Positions 32,747 to 42,650 of a stretch of DNA of 64,000 bases are shown here, in pieces. This DNA comes from Parietaria judaica. Taxonomy: Eukaryota > Streptophyta > Magnoliopsida > Rosales > Urticaceae. The translations under genes were made by a program, and so were the position numbers. The notes below the pieces were generated by a model. It worked only from the letters and a program-made list of their open reading frames with translations, searched no databases and was not told the DNA's origin. Every line of letters starts with the position of its first letter. The first letter of the stretch is position 1. The stretch lies in contig OX940866.1 in NCBI GenBank assembly GCA_954871525.1, forward strand, positions 35,724,521 to 35,788,520, read 5' to 3'.

Positions 32747-33299
32747 GGCAAAATATAGAAAATGGACCTCTCATATGGCATTGATCTTTTTTCAGTATTT
32801 TGTTTTTATAAAATGAAATCGTGCTTTCAATTCCTCTTAAATACATTAAATGAAACATTGTGGGAGTGAGAGTTATGAGGCTTTTGTTGTTCATACGTGC
32901 TATTATTATTTGAGCAATTTAATACATTTAAGACACAAAACGATTTTTTTGAGTGTGTTAGTATCCAATGACAAGTGAATAAGATGTAATTTTTCTTTAA
33001 AAAAAATAAAAAAAATCTTACAAAATAGCATACACATTTGCTTGATTATCATATTTCCACATCATCCACCAATGATTAATTGAATTTAACTCTCACTAAC
33101 AAATATGTATTTTGTTCATGAAGAAAATTATAAAATCTCAAAAGATAGGATTTCACAATCTTTTGAATCTCATTAAGCCATGTAATCTACTTGAGATTCT
33201 CCTATATATATATATAAAAATTAATATCACTTCATTAATTTAATCAATTAATTGCTAGAGTCATTAAGGCAAAACTCTATGTTCATTTATATAACATAG
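32747..33299. other. AT-rich spacer, no gene seen
   Basis: No coding, repeat or regulatory signal could be supported. It contains a short TA tract near 33204. Confidence 0.6.
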
Positions 33300-33305
33300 C
33301 TAAAA

Positions 33306-34400
33306 TCTGAGACTACACCACATAGTTTAAAACGACGGAAGACAAAAAACGTGGTCTAATCAATCATAGTTTAGACGACAATTAATGTAAACCGTCATCT
33401 AAACTTCAAAAATTTCACGTTTGAACAACGAAAAAACTCTTCCGTCGTTTGAAGTTATATACGCCGCGACTAACATTATTCTTGTTGTGGCGCACATACC
33501 TTAAATGACGGAAAGACTCTTCCGTCGTTTGAAGGTGTAGAAAAAAATGTTATGTAAGTGAAATTAAAAGCTGCAATTAGTGAGAATCAAAGAGTAATAA
33601 AAACGTATGCTCTATGCAGTAAATGAAAATAGTCATTTGATTTCAAAAACGTAAGAACATTCATTTCATAGTAAATACTATGATTCAGAAAACGTTCTGA
33701 ATATGGCCATGAATGTAAATCAATCCCAAAACGTTACAAAGTAATCATACATTCTCATAAACATCTATAAATTGGAAGATGCCCGGCTTTGTTTCGACAC
33801 ACCACGAAAATCTTATTTTCGAACTTCCCAAATATTCTCTTAGAGCCTTGCACTTCCGTTTTCACTTCGTGAGAAGCTCAAAATCACTCTATTTTATATA
33901 TATTCCCGGGTTAGATCTTTGCAGGTTCAGTTCGTCGTTGCGAAGACAACGGTTGCACCGTTTTATCCTGTGAAGTCGACGTAGTCCGGTAGAGGAAGCA
34001 AACCGCTTTAATGAAAGCGTCCTAGATGTGACTCGGTACGATTCTTTTACCTTCATTTTTACAGGAAATATTGCTCGGTGGAAGAAAGCTGATCTTCAAC
34101 TATTCTTCGGGTATTTTCATTTCTAAAGCTTTCAAAATTTCTTCTTCATACATATACTCGTAAAGATAACATTTAGAACAGAAGGTCCGTGTCTCGTTAA
34201 TTTTGTTTTTTCTGGAGCACATTTGTTGCGGCTTAGCATTATTCTCGCTGCGGCGCACATATATACCTTCAAATGACGGAAGAGTTTATCCGTCATTTAA
34301 ATTTCCGTCTTTCGATCATTTTTTTAAAAGAACTTTGATTAATGAAGTTGATCTTTCCGCGGCGAGACTTAAATATTTTAAATTTTGAATTTTAAAACAT
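33306..34400. mobile_element. CACTA-like subterminal repeat region, borders unclear
   Basis: A gACTACACCACATAG start at about 33307 is followed by many copies, in both orientations, of AAACGACGGAAGA / CTTCCGTCGTTTGAA (for example 33329, 33448, 33508, 33519, 34273, 34289). This pattern is typical of plant CACTA termini. A segment of about 70 bp (attattctyG..ssyGGCGCACAtAyacCTT..AAATGACGGAA) is repeated at 33472-33540 and 34237-34305. A matching outer right end was not identified. The young LTR element at 34683 may have landed in its interior. Confidence 0.5.
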
Positions 34401-34682
34401 GTGTTACAACGACGGTTTTGTACTTATGTTGTTTGAACCTCCGTGTGTTCCGAATTTCACTTATGTTCTTCATTTAACTCATATTCTCTATCTTTTATCA
34501 TCTTGTTATCTTCTTCCTATTTTCTCTCTTCTCTTATCTTCTCCAATATTTCTCCTCTCTTCTTCATCTTTTCTTCTCCCCCAAACCTTAGACCCTAAAT
34601 TCACTAAACTCGTTTTTACTAGTAGAAATAATTCAAAGTGTTGGATTGAAGATTTCTTAGTGGATTTTGTTAAGGTCGGATT

Positions 34683-35535
34683 TGATCAAATCCATCATCA
34701 ACACAACTCGTGTCGTTTTGCCCACAAACGACATGAAAGGGGGCGAGGAAGTTCAGCCCGAGGGGGTATCCCCGACGAGGATAATCTCCGAAGGAGTTCA
34801 ACCCCGAGGGGAATTATCTCCGACGAGGATAATCTCCGAGGAAGCTCTACCGCGAGGGGGATTATTCCCGAGGAGGATCATCCCCGAGGAGGTTTTGATC
34901 GCGAGGAAGTACAGCCACACAAAAGCAAGTTGCGAAGAAGTGTCCCGTCACGCTCGACGAGGGATTTCGTCATGATGATTACGCAGAGCCCGATGACGGC
35001 TGAAGAGATGTGCATTTAATGAAGCTCACCTACTCACTCGATAAAAGGTGTCTGCGCCGGGGCTTGCAAGGCCCGATGACGGCTGAAGGGATGTGCATTT
35101 AATGCAGCTCACCTACCCAAAATGACAGTCTGCTCGGAAGCGACGTAAAGTAGAAATCCGCCATGCCTTCCATCGAATCACTCTGGGAGGCGAATGATTA
35201 AAAAGGGAAAAGGCGGGAAAAGGGCTAGGGGGCATAATGTAAATTGTAAACTCTATAAAAGGAGAAGAGAAGCCTCAACTAGTGAAGGGGGGAAAAAAGG
35301 GGGGAAAAAGGGAGGAAAAAAGACCCGAAAAAGAGAGAAAGAAACCTTGTAATAGAACGGAAGAAAATCAACCCGAGGCTCATGATCCTTCATCTGTCCA
35401 GCTATTCAACGGAAGAAAACCGAGCTCATTTCGGAAATTATAATAAAACATAGATATTCATCATTTGTTGTTATTTATTTATTATTTGATGATGTCTTTG
35501 TGACTGGAAAAGGGTGGTGAAAAACCCCCTCTACA
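34683..35535 (+). repeat. 5' LTR of the gag-protease element
   Basis: It begins TGATCAAATCC and ends CCCTCTACA. It contains a TGTCGTTTTGCCCACAAACGACA palindrome near the start and a 48-bp-period repeat (cgAGGATaATCtCCGAgGgaG) at about 34765-34905. A TATA box (ctataaaagg) lies at about 35252 and purine-rich R/U5 sequence follows. Confidence 0.87.
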
Positions 35536-35600
35536 GTTTGGCGCCCACCGAGGGGCTTTGTTTTCTTTCTAACTCACAGCCAGGAATTTGAAGGAGCGAG

Positions 35601-37949
35601 ATGTCATCGAACGACAACGTCATCACCGTAGAAGGGGACGAAGTCCCAGCCATGGAAAGACTCCGGCAGCAGTTGGCCGAGGCCAACACGAAAGTGATGG
35701 AGGCAACACGAGTGGCCGAAGAGGTGGCCAGGAAGGCGGAAGAACAGGAGGAGCGGAACGGACGACTTACTTCCCTTCTGGAGCGGGCGACTCAAAGAAG
35801 GGAAGGCCCAGAGAGCACGATCATGGGATCATCAGCTCGGGGAGCGGGTGGAATAATGGCTGAGGGAGAGCAAGGCAACCTGACGCCTCAGGCGCCGCCG
35901 ATCATTAGGGATCTTTTCAATGCCACCGGCGTGACACCGGTGAATGCGACGAACCCGCCGGGAGGCTTGACAACCACCATAGCGGAGACGATCCAGGAGG
36001 AGGTCCAGAGAGCGATGAGGGAAATATCCTCAAGCATGGAGGCAAAAATGGGATACGTAGCCTCGCAGGTGCATAAAGCCACGAGCGCGGCACCCGAAAT
36101 CGATAGGTTGGTCAGGGAGGCCAGGGTGACACCTTTCTCGGCAAAGATCCGCAACGTGGAGCTAGGAGAATTGCCAAAGGTCAGGCTCTCGCATTACAGA
36201 GGAGCTTCGGACCCAAACACCCACGTGAAGTCATTTCGGATCGCCACGGAGCGCGTAGGTGGCGAGGAGACGAAGCTGGAGGCCATACTGTGCCACCTCT
36301 TTGTCGAAAGCTTGCAGGGCCCGGCGAGCGACTGGTTCGCTAAGCTACCATCGCAATCCATCGGCGACTCTGATGAGCTCGTCGCATGTTTCCTGCGGCA
36401 CTATTCAATGTACGTCCAGAACGAGGCAACCGTTACGACCCTGTGGAACCTCTCACAGGGGCGAGAAGAAACCCTCCGACAGTACGTCGGAAGGTTCAAA
36501 GACATTATGGTCAAAATCCAGGGGTTCGATAGCGTCGTCGCTATCCAGGCGCTGAAGCATGGGCTGTGGTATTTGGCCCCTTTCTGTGAGGAGTTAATAA
36601 AAATGCGCCCATCGACGGTCGAGGACGCGCTCCACAGGGCGACGCTCTTCATGGAAATAGAGGAAGAGACTTTGGCCCAGAAGAAGATCCACGAAGGTGG
36701 AAGCAAAGGAAGGCAACATGGAAAAAGGGAAAGCGGGGACGGAGGAGATGCCTCATCATCCCGAGCGAGGAAGGGAGAAGAAGACCGAAGAAATCCCGGT
36801 GAGCGACGAGGTCGGGAAGCTCCAAGACAAGAAGTGTATCACGTTGACGAGCACAAAGATCACGACTATGATCGAAGAGACCACCACCGAGGAGGATCCT
36901 CGGAAAACCGAGGACGATTCTCCGACGATCGAGGAGGATTCTCGGGGGACCGAGGACGGTTCTCCGACGATCGAGGAGGATTCTCGGGGGACCGAGGACG
37001 ATTCTCCGACGATCGAGGAGGATTCTCGGGGGACCGAGGACGGTTCTCCGATGATCGAGGAGGATACCCGGGGAGCCAGGAAGGATTTTCCAACGAACAA
37101 AGAATATTTGCTGGAAACCGAGGGGGATCCTCGGGGTCTGGAGGCCGAGGCGGCTTCTCGGGAGGCCGAGGAGGCTTCGTGGCAAAGTTTTGGCCAAAAG
37201 ATATGAGCAAATTCTGCGCTTACCACAACTATAATGGCCATGCCACTGAAGATTGTGCCATGCTAAAGAAGGAGCTCCAGAGAAGATACGCGACAGGGGA
37301 GATCAAGAACCTCACATATAAACCTCCCGTGCCTTGGAATAATGGGAACAGGGCATGGCAGGGCCGACAAGAAGAACCTACGTACGACGGGAGGGACGGT
37401 CGAGACGGGGCAAAGAGGAACCTGGCAATCAAGCCACCACCGGCAAGGCGTAGCGAGGAAGACCGACCGGCCTCGAGAGCGAGAATCGAGGTGATCATGG
37501 GCGGATCACGGTTCTGCGAGGATTCGGTCAACAACATAAAAGCTTATCAGCGGAGGGGGAAGCAACACGGCCAAGAAGACGTGAAGATGGGCGCCGCAGG
37601 CGCAAGGATAGAATTCGTGGAGAATGAGGATTGCGCTGACGTGCACGACGACGCTCTGGTCCTCGAACTCAGCGTCGGCGGATGCGATGTCTGCCGCATC
37701 CTCGTTGACAACGGAAGCTCGGTCGACGTCATTTTCTACAAATGCTTGACGAAGATGGGCATCGAGGGACTCGCGATAGGGGGACGACCCCGCAAGGTAT
37801 CGGGTTTCAACGGGGACGTCGCCGTCTCGATGGGGACAGTCCACCTCCCGGTCCGCGCAGGGAGCGTCAACCGAATGACGGAGTTCATGGTGCTAAACGT
37901 CCCGTCACATTTTAACATTATCCTGGGGGACCTTGGATCCACTCCATGA
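35601..37949 (+). CDS. Gag-protease polyprotein of the Tat-type non-autonomous element, 782 codons, open
   Basis: The start at 35601 lies about 60 bp after the primer site. Residues about 15-75 form a coiled coil (RLRQQLAEANTKVMEATRVAEEVARKAEEQEERNGRL region). The capsid domain (about 180-330) has the SHYRGASDPNTHVKSFR opening, GPASDWFAKL and YVGRFKDIMVKI. Then come a basic linker, a 14-residue RGG-like tandem repeat (residues about 437-492), a zinc-knuckle-like CAYHNYNGHATEDC (near 537-550) and the protease core ILVDNGSSVDVIF (near 703-715). The frame ends at 37949 because one base is lost in the usual L-G-R-PW-IHSMRAVPSTYHQ region; the next frame carries that segment. The ORF is otherwise unbroken, unlike every other gag in the window. 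The product would form particles and process itself, but cannot copy RNA alone. Confidence 0.86.
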   Translation: MSSNDNVITVEGDEVPAMERLRQQLAEANTKVMEATRVAEEVARKAEEQEERNGRLTSLLERATQRREGPESTIMGSSARGAGGIMAEGEQGNLTPQAPPIIRDLFNATGVTPVNATNPPGGLTTTIAETIQEEVQRAMREISSSMEAKMGYVASQVHKATSAAPEIDRLVREARVTPFSAKIRNVELGELPKVRLSHYRGASDPNTHVKSFRIATERVGGEETKLEAILCHLFVESLQGPASDWFAKLPSQSIGDSDELVACFLRHYSMYVQNEATVTTLWNLSQGREETLRQYVGRFKDIMVKIQGFDSVVAIQALKHGLWYLAPFCEELIKMRPSTVEDALHRATLFMEIEEETLAQKKIHEGGSKGRQHGKRESGDGGDASSSRARKGEEDRRNPGERRGREAPRQEVYHVDEHKDHDYDRRDHHRGGSSENRGRFSDDRGGFSGDRGRFSDDRGGFSGDRGRFSDDRGGFSGDRGRFSDDRGGYPGSQEGFSNEQRIFAGNRGGSSGSGGRGGFSGGRGGFVAKFWPKDMSKFCAYHNYNGHATEDCAMLKKELQRRYATGEIKNLTYKPPVPWNNGNRAWQGRQEEPTYDGRDGRDGAKRNLAIKPPPARRSEEDRPASRARIEVIMGGSRFCEDSVNNIKAYQRRGKQHGQEDVKMGAAGARIEFVENEDCADVHDDALVLELSVGGCDVCRILVDNGSSVDVIFYKCLTKMGIEGLAIGGRPRKVSGFNGDVAVSMGTVHLPVRAGSVNRMTEFMVLNVPSHFNIILGDLGSTP
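36910..37077 (+). repeat. 42-bp tandem repeat inside gag (4 units)
   Basis: Four 42-bp units starting gaggacgattctccgacgat are nearly identical. In the gag frame they encode RFSDDRGGFSGDRG repeats, an RGG-like low-complexity, likely RNA-binding linker. The period divides by three, so other frames are also open across it; those are shadows. Confidence 0.93.
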
Positions 37950-38149
37950 GGGCCGTGCCGTCAACTTACCACCAAAGCATAAAATTCCCGGGAAAGGGAG
38001 AGGGGGAGGTCGAGGAGCTCAAAGGAAGCAGGGACGCGTACCGGATTTGCTACATGATGCACCACAAGTCGATGACTGCCGAGAAGGGAATCAAGCAAAC
38101 AGAGAAGGGAGAACCGGCCGGATCATAGCAATTAGCGACGCCCGCCCCA

Positions 38150-39002
38150 TGGTCAAATTCATCCTCAACACAACTCGTGTCGTTTTGCCCACAAACGACA
38201 TGAAAGGGGGCGAGGAAGTTCAGCCCGAGGGGGTATCCCCGACGAGGATAATCTCCGAAGGAGTTCAACCCCGAGGGGAATTATCTCCGACGAGGATAAT
38301 CTCCGAGGAAGCTCTACCGCGAGGGGGATTATTCCCGAGGAGGATCATCCCCGAGGAGGTTTTGATCGCGAGGAAGTACAGCCACACAAAAGCAAGTTGC
38401 GAAGAAGTGTCCCGTCACGCTCGACGAGGGATTTCGTCATGATGATTACGCAGAGCCCGATGACGGCTGAAGGGATGTGCATTTAATGAAGCTCACCTAC
38501 TCACTCGATAAAAGGTGTCTGCGCCGGGGCTTGCAAGGCCCGATGACGGCTGAAGGGATGTGCATTTAATGCAGCTCACCTACCCAAAATGACAGTCTGC
38601 TCGGAAGCGACGTAAAGTAGAAATCCGCCATGCCTTCCATCGAATCACTCTGGGAGGCGAATGATTAAAAAGGGAAAAGGCGGGAAAAGGGCTAGGGGGC
38701 ATAATGTAAATTGTAAACTCTATAAAAGGAGAAGAGAAGCCTCAACTAGTGAAGGGGGGAAAAAGGGGGGAAAAAAGGGAGGAAAAAAGACCCGAAAAAG
38801 AGAGAAAGAAACCTTGTAATAGAACGGAAGAAAATCAACCCGAGGCTCATGATCCTTCATCTGTCCAGCTATTCAACGGAAGAAAACCGAGCTCATTTCG
38901 GAAATTATAATAAAACATAGATATTCATCATTTGTTGTTATTTATTTATTATTTGATGATGTCTTTGTGACTGGAAAAGGGTGGTGAAAAACCCCCTCTA
39001 CA
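38150..39002 (+). repeat. 3' LTR of the gag-protease element
   Basis: It begins TGGTCAAATTC and ends CCCTCTACA. It is the same length as the 5' LTR and nearly identical after the first 22 bp. Three of the four substitutions I can see lie in those 22 bp. There is no purine-rich tract directly upstream (cgacgcccgcccca). Confidence 0.87.
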
Positions 39003-40170
39003 GATTTTGGGTGGAAAAGGCCAACGAAGTATGACTCATAGTGTGCGTGAGTTTTTCGGATTTTTGTCAAATTTCAACGTTTAGGCCCCCAAAACGACAC
39101 TTTTCGGTTCGGTAATTTTTTATAATTATTTTCTTTTGGTTTTTCGAATGTGTTTGGTTTTCTTGATGTTCATATTTTTTTTTTATGTTCTTATAGTGTT
39201 CTTGATATTCATATGGTGTTGTTGATGTTAATATAGTATTTTTTATTTAATTTGATTTTAGTTTTCTTGATGTTCATATGGTGTTCTTGAGTATGCAAGA
39301 GAAGTGTTGTCATCCAATCGTCGATGAGGATATAGTAGTTTGACGAGCTATTTTTGTCTACACAAAAGTTGCGTTTTTTAAGCGACATGGTGGACGAGAC
39401 GAGACACAACGAAAAGGGGTTCCGACGAAGCGCTAGAAAATCCCATGATAGTGACAAAAGTCAAGTTCTACAAAGTAACGGAACCAAATATATTTTGATT
39501 ACTTTGTCTTTTTATCTAGATTATTATTCAAAAATTCCCTATTATTTTTTCTTTTCGACGAAGAGAATTCCTCGAAAAACCCCTAACATATATACACATT
39601 AATATGTATACGAGCTTCACATGGGGAACTGAATATGGATGTGGCTAGTGAAGGCTTGTTACAATAATTAATTAAGAAAACAATTGAATGATTAATACAT
39701 ACTTAATTATGTAAAAAGCTGATTAAGGTCTAATTAGGCTAAGATTCAGTACGCTTAAGCCAACTGCAGACTGCTATACCAAAAGGGTTAAGATTTTATT
39801 CTCACTCAAATCATATGCTTCTCTTTTAGATGCCAAAATAAATTATAAACAAAAACTAGGGTGGATAATTAAAAAAATAATAATAGTAAGAATTCAAAAA
39901 AAAAAAAAAAAACTGTTGAGGGAGGAATTATGCTGCTATTATTATAAGTATGACGTCACGAAGAGCAACACGAGCACAAAATCCTAATCAAAAGTTCCAA
40001 AAAAAATTAGCCAATTACTAGAAAGAAAAAAAATCAATAAATAAAAAATTACGTCCTCATACATCGAGTCTCTTATTCTATGTTGTTCACAATTAAACAA
40101 CTTGAATCTCCAAAATAAAAAAATAAACGTATAATTATTTGATAATTCCTAGTGATATATATATATATAT
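39003..40170. other. AT-rich spacer with a small minisatellite
   Basis: A degenerate repeat of about 24 bp, TTCTTGATGTTCATATGGTG, occurs several times in 39155-39295. A moderately GC-rich stretch at 39300-39470 has a short open frame (LRFLSDMVDETRHNEKGF) of no known family. The rest is AT-rich with poly-A runs. No gene is supported. Confidence 0.5.
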
Positions 40171-40177
40171 GAATTAT

Positions 40178-40616
40178 TTATGCATAGCTGCAAAGTCCGA
40201 AGGCACAAAGGCCTCCACCGCCGCACCTATTGTTGCACCCTCCGCAATGCCTCTTGCTGAAAGACGGGTTTACGCACTTTCCACCGCAACATATCTGGCT
40301 GAACTTGCACTTGTTCCCGCACTTACCACAGTTTTGCCGGTCTGAGCGCAAGTTGACGCACTTCTTTTTGCAGCAGCTCGGCCCAGGGCTGCCCTTCAAC
40401 TGGCAAACCCTAGGATTGCTCTTGCACGTAGTCCGCTTCACCGGCCGGAATAGGTTAAACCGACCGTCCATCCGTAGATTTTGAAATGGAGGAGAGTGCA
40501 TGTCATGGTCGTAAATGCCGTGATATTCTTTCGCTAAATATTCACTTTGGAACGCGCCGGCTTCTATGCGCTACGGTTACGATTAGAATCAAGAGAAAAT
40601 GCATGAGCTTCATCAT
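40178..40616 (-). pseudogene. STIG1-like gene with intact 16-Cys domain and one frameshift after the signal peptide
   Basis: On the minus strand ATG at 40616 opens a signal peptide (MMKLMHFLLILIVTVA) that runs into a stop 25 codons on. In the +1-shifted frame the family sequence continues without interruption (IEAGAFQSEYLAKEYHGIYDHD) into 107 codons ending CSYA at 40178. The mature region has 16 cysteines in STIG1 spacing with CC pairs. One extra or two missing bases near 40568 explain the shift. A TATA box stands 67-80 bp upstream. Downstream Met codons could start a leaderless protein, which would not be secreted. It may be a young pseudogene or a sequencing or assembly error. It is closely related to the pseudogene at 47630-48609. 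Confidence 0.82.
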
Positions 40617-40682
40617 GGGAGTAATTGGGAGACTTTTGAGTATATGGTGGTGAATGAATGAATATTGGCTGTGAAGTTAGAG

Positions 40683-40698
40683 CTTCTATTTATAGGAC
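40683..40698 (-). promoter_or_regulatory. TATA box of the second STIG1-like gene
   Basis: Minus-strand cctataaatagaagct lies just upstream of the ATG at 40616 and matches a plant TATA box well, suggesting the core promoter is still intact. Confidence 0.65.
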
Positions 40699-40699
40699 T

Positions 40700-41424
40700 G
40701 TTATGGTATGATCTTAAGCAGTGGGTTTGACTCGTTTTTGCCTAATTTATTTGTTAATTATCTACAATTAGCAATGGTTAATTGGTGGGAAAGTTGACTA
40801 GTCAACCTCATCCTCAATATTGTCCAGCTTGTGCTTTTTTAATATGAAAAAAATTGAAGTTGAAAACGACCAGAAAAATAATATCCAAATATTTAATGGT
40901 ACATGGTATTACACAAAATTAGTCGTATAATTAATTACTAGAAAGTGTTTGGACTTTGGAGAATAATTGTTTAATATAATGTGGTCAACTTGTATGTAGA
41001 GATGGTCAAACTATCTCTTCTACTTATTTCAAATAAATTGCACACGTGTTTTATTTGCATAGTTTATATAGGCCAGAATTTGTGCTTTTGAACACGAAGA
41101 TCGAATTTATGTCCATATTTTATAATCCACAAATAGAATAAATTAATAGTCACATATCGATTTGATTTTAAAGTTATATATATATATATATATATATGAG
41201 ATGTCCCTGTTTATAATATATGATTAAAAAAATTTCTAAAAACAATCTAAAAACCAGAGCAAAACCGAAAACCGAGTACACAATTTTCATCGCTATTATT
41301 ATATAACGTAACGACGAAGGTTTGGTATAATATAAAATATAGTCAAAACTCTACGGCTTTTAGGTGTCATCGTACACGCAATTGATTTTGAGATAATCTA
41401 ACATTTTAACTTGTTGGGCATACT
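40700..41424. other. Upstream spacer with a faint hAT-end relic
   Basis: Promoter-proximal AT-rich DNA. At about 41255-41300 aaccagagcaaaaccgaaaaccgagtac resembles the right end of the hAT element at 12424-13210 but lacks a clean terminus. A TA tract lies at about 41177-41197. No gene is seen. Confidence 0.45.
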
Positions 41425-41768
41425 TGATGCCGACACGATCGGGATCGGCTTCATGGAAGCGTGGGACCGAAGGAAGAAGACGTGAATACGATCTCCGAAC
41501 GAGCCCGAGCTACTTTAGTTTCTATTTTGAGTTTATTAATTATTTATTTTAAGTTTAGTTATTATTTATTTTCTTTTTATTTTCATTATAGGGATTATAG
41601 GGTTAGTTCCTATTTTATGGGAATCGTATAAACCCTAGAGCTATATAGCCTCTGTTTGCGATTTTTTAAGCAGTTTTTGATTGATAAAATTCGAGCTTTG
41701 CTATGGAAAACCGAGTGTTCTACTCGTTGCAACTTATTCTTATTTAAATCGCACGTTGCTCTACATCA
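41425..41768 (+). repeat. 5' LTR of the 5-kb Ty3/gypsy element
   Basis: It starts TGATGCCGACACG and ends TACATCA before the primer-binding site. Its first 60 bp correspond to the coding tail of pol seen in the 3' LTR. Confidence 0.92.
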
Positions 41769-41800
41769 TCTGGTATCAGAGCCTACCGTTTCTTGTGCGA

Positions 41801-42650
41801 TGCCACCGAACAAGCGGATCGTTCATGACACTTTTGTGGAGAGCAACCCGAGGCTAGAAGAGGTCGACAGGCTTCGTGCTCAGGTGGTGCTCAGGTGGTG
41901 TTGTTGACCCGTCAGATGCAAGCAATGACGCAGAATCAAACGGAACAACAAAATCTAGACGAGTTTGAAACCGTGGACGATCATGTCAACCCATTCGCTC
42001 ACCAATTCCATGGACGTGCGGCAGTTCAAGAAGCGGGACGATGGGAGGCTTCGTTCAAGGTTGAAATCCCTGAATTCCATGGCGGTCTCCAAGCCGAGGA
42101 ATTTCTTGATTGGATCGTGACAGCAGAGGAAATTCTCGATTTTAAAGAGGTGCCCGATAACAGACGAGCTTCTCTCGTTGCTACTCGGTTCCGTGGACGC
42201 GCAACGGCATGGTGGTATCAATTCAAGACCCAATGAAGTCGCACGTGAAAACCAAAGATCACGACATGGGTGAAGATGCGTAAACATATGCGAGCGGAAT
42301 TCCTTCCATTTAATTATGAACGCACGCTTTACCACGCCCTCCAAAACTTGCGCCAAGGTACAAAATCCGTTTCCGATTATACAACAACTTTTCGTATGCT
42401 TGTTCTTCGTAATGATCTAGCGGAGTCGGAGGCACAATTAACGGCGAGATATATCGGGGGATTACGTATTCCGATACAAGACGTGATGAACTTGTTTGAT
42501 CCCGTCTCCGTTTCTGAAGCTCAACAACGTGCATTGCCATCGAAACTCAACAAGCCTGTGGTGATGTTCGGCGGCGTTACCCGACCTCCACGTCCACCGC
42601 CACTGCACCACCAGCATCGAATTAAACACCGATCGCCACCACCACCTTGA
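41801..42650 (+). pseudogene. Gag of the 5-kb Ty3/gypsy element, frameshifted
   Basis: The start region (ATG 41801, MPPNKRIVHDTFVE) is followed by LEEVDRLRAQVV. An 11-bp tandem duplication (gctcaggtggt twice, 41878-41899) then breaks the frame. Gag resumes from 41895 with LTRQMQAMTQNQTEQQ and the capsid entry VEIPEFHGGLQAEEFLDWI, stops at 42236, and continues at 42270 (RAEFLPFNYERTLYHALQNLRQGTKSVSDY, a Gag block). The protein would package element RNA, but this copy cannot make it. Confidence 0.82.

Larger units (their letters stand above)
34683..39002 (+). mobile_element. Gag-protease-only LTR retrotransposon (Tat type, TR-GAG-like)
   Basis: Two 853-bp LTRs (34683-35535 and 38150-39002) are almost identical. 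A tRNA-like primer site (tttggcgcccaccgagggg) follows the first. The interior has one long gag-protease frame and a scrap of the protease-RT link, but no reverse transcriptase, RNase H or integrase. Flanks share GATT (34679-34682 and 39003-39006), or GATTT if one base of the LTR end is counted. Elements with only gag between LTRs are known in plants (TR-GAG) and move with enzymes supplied by relatives. The near-identity of LTRs indicates a recent event. The relative Tat gag-pol at 1-4951 is similar in type but not obviously the direct parent. Confidence 0.85.

Noticed and set aside
33779..33973. 64-codon frame inside the CACTA-like region
   Set aside because: Short, with no transposase or other domain seen. 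It could be chance in moderately GC-rich DNA.
34399..35019. 206-codon frame spanning flank and 5' LTR
   Set aside because: It starts in host CT-rich DNA and runs through the LTR repeat array; the frame crosses the insertion border, so it cannot be an old gene.
36910..37077. CRISPR-like array
   Set aside because: Units are contiguous with no unique spacers, the DNA is eukaryotic, and the array is coding in gag.
36649..37241. Long open frames on the minus strand and in other plus frames across the gag repeat
   Set aside because: The 42-bp period divides by three and the unit lacks stops in all frames, so the frames are by-products of the repeat. Only the gag frame has capsid, knuckle and protease motifs.
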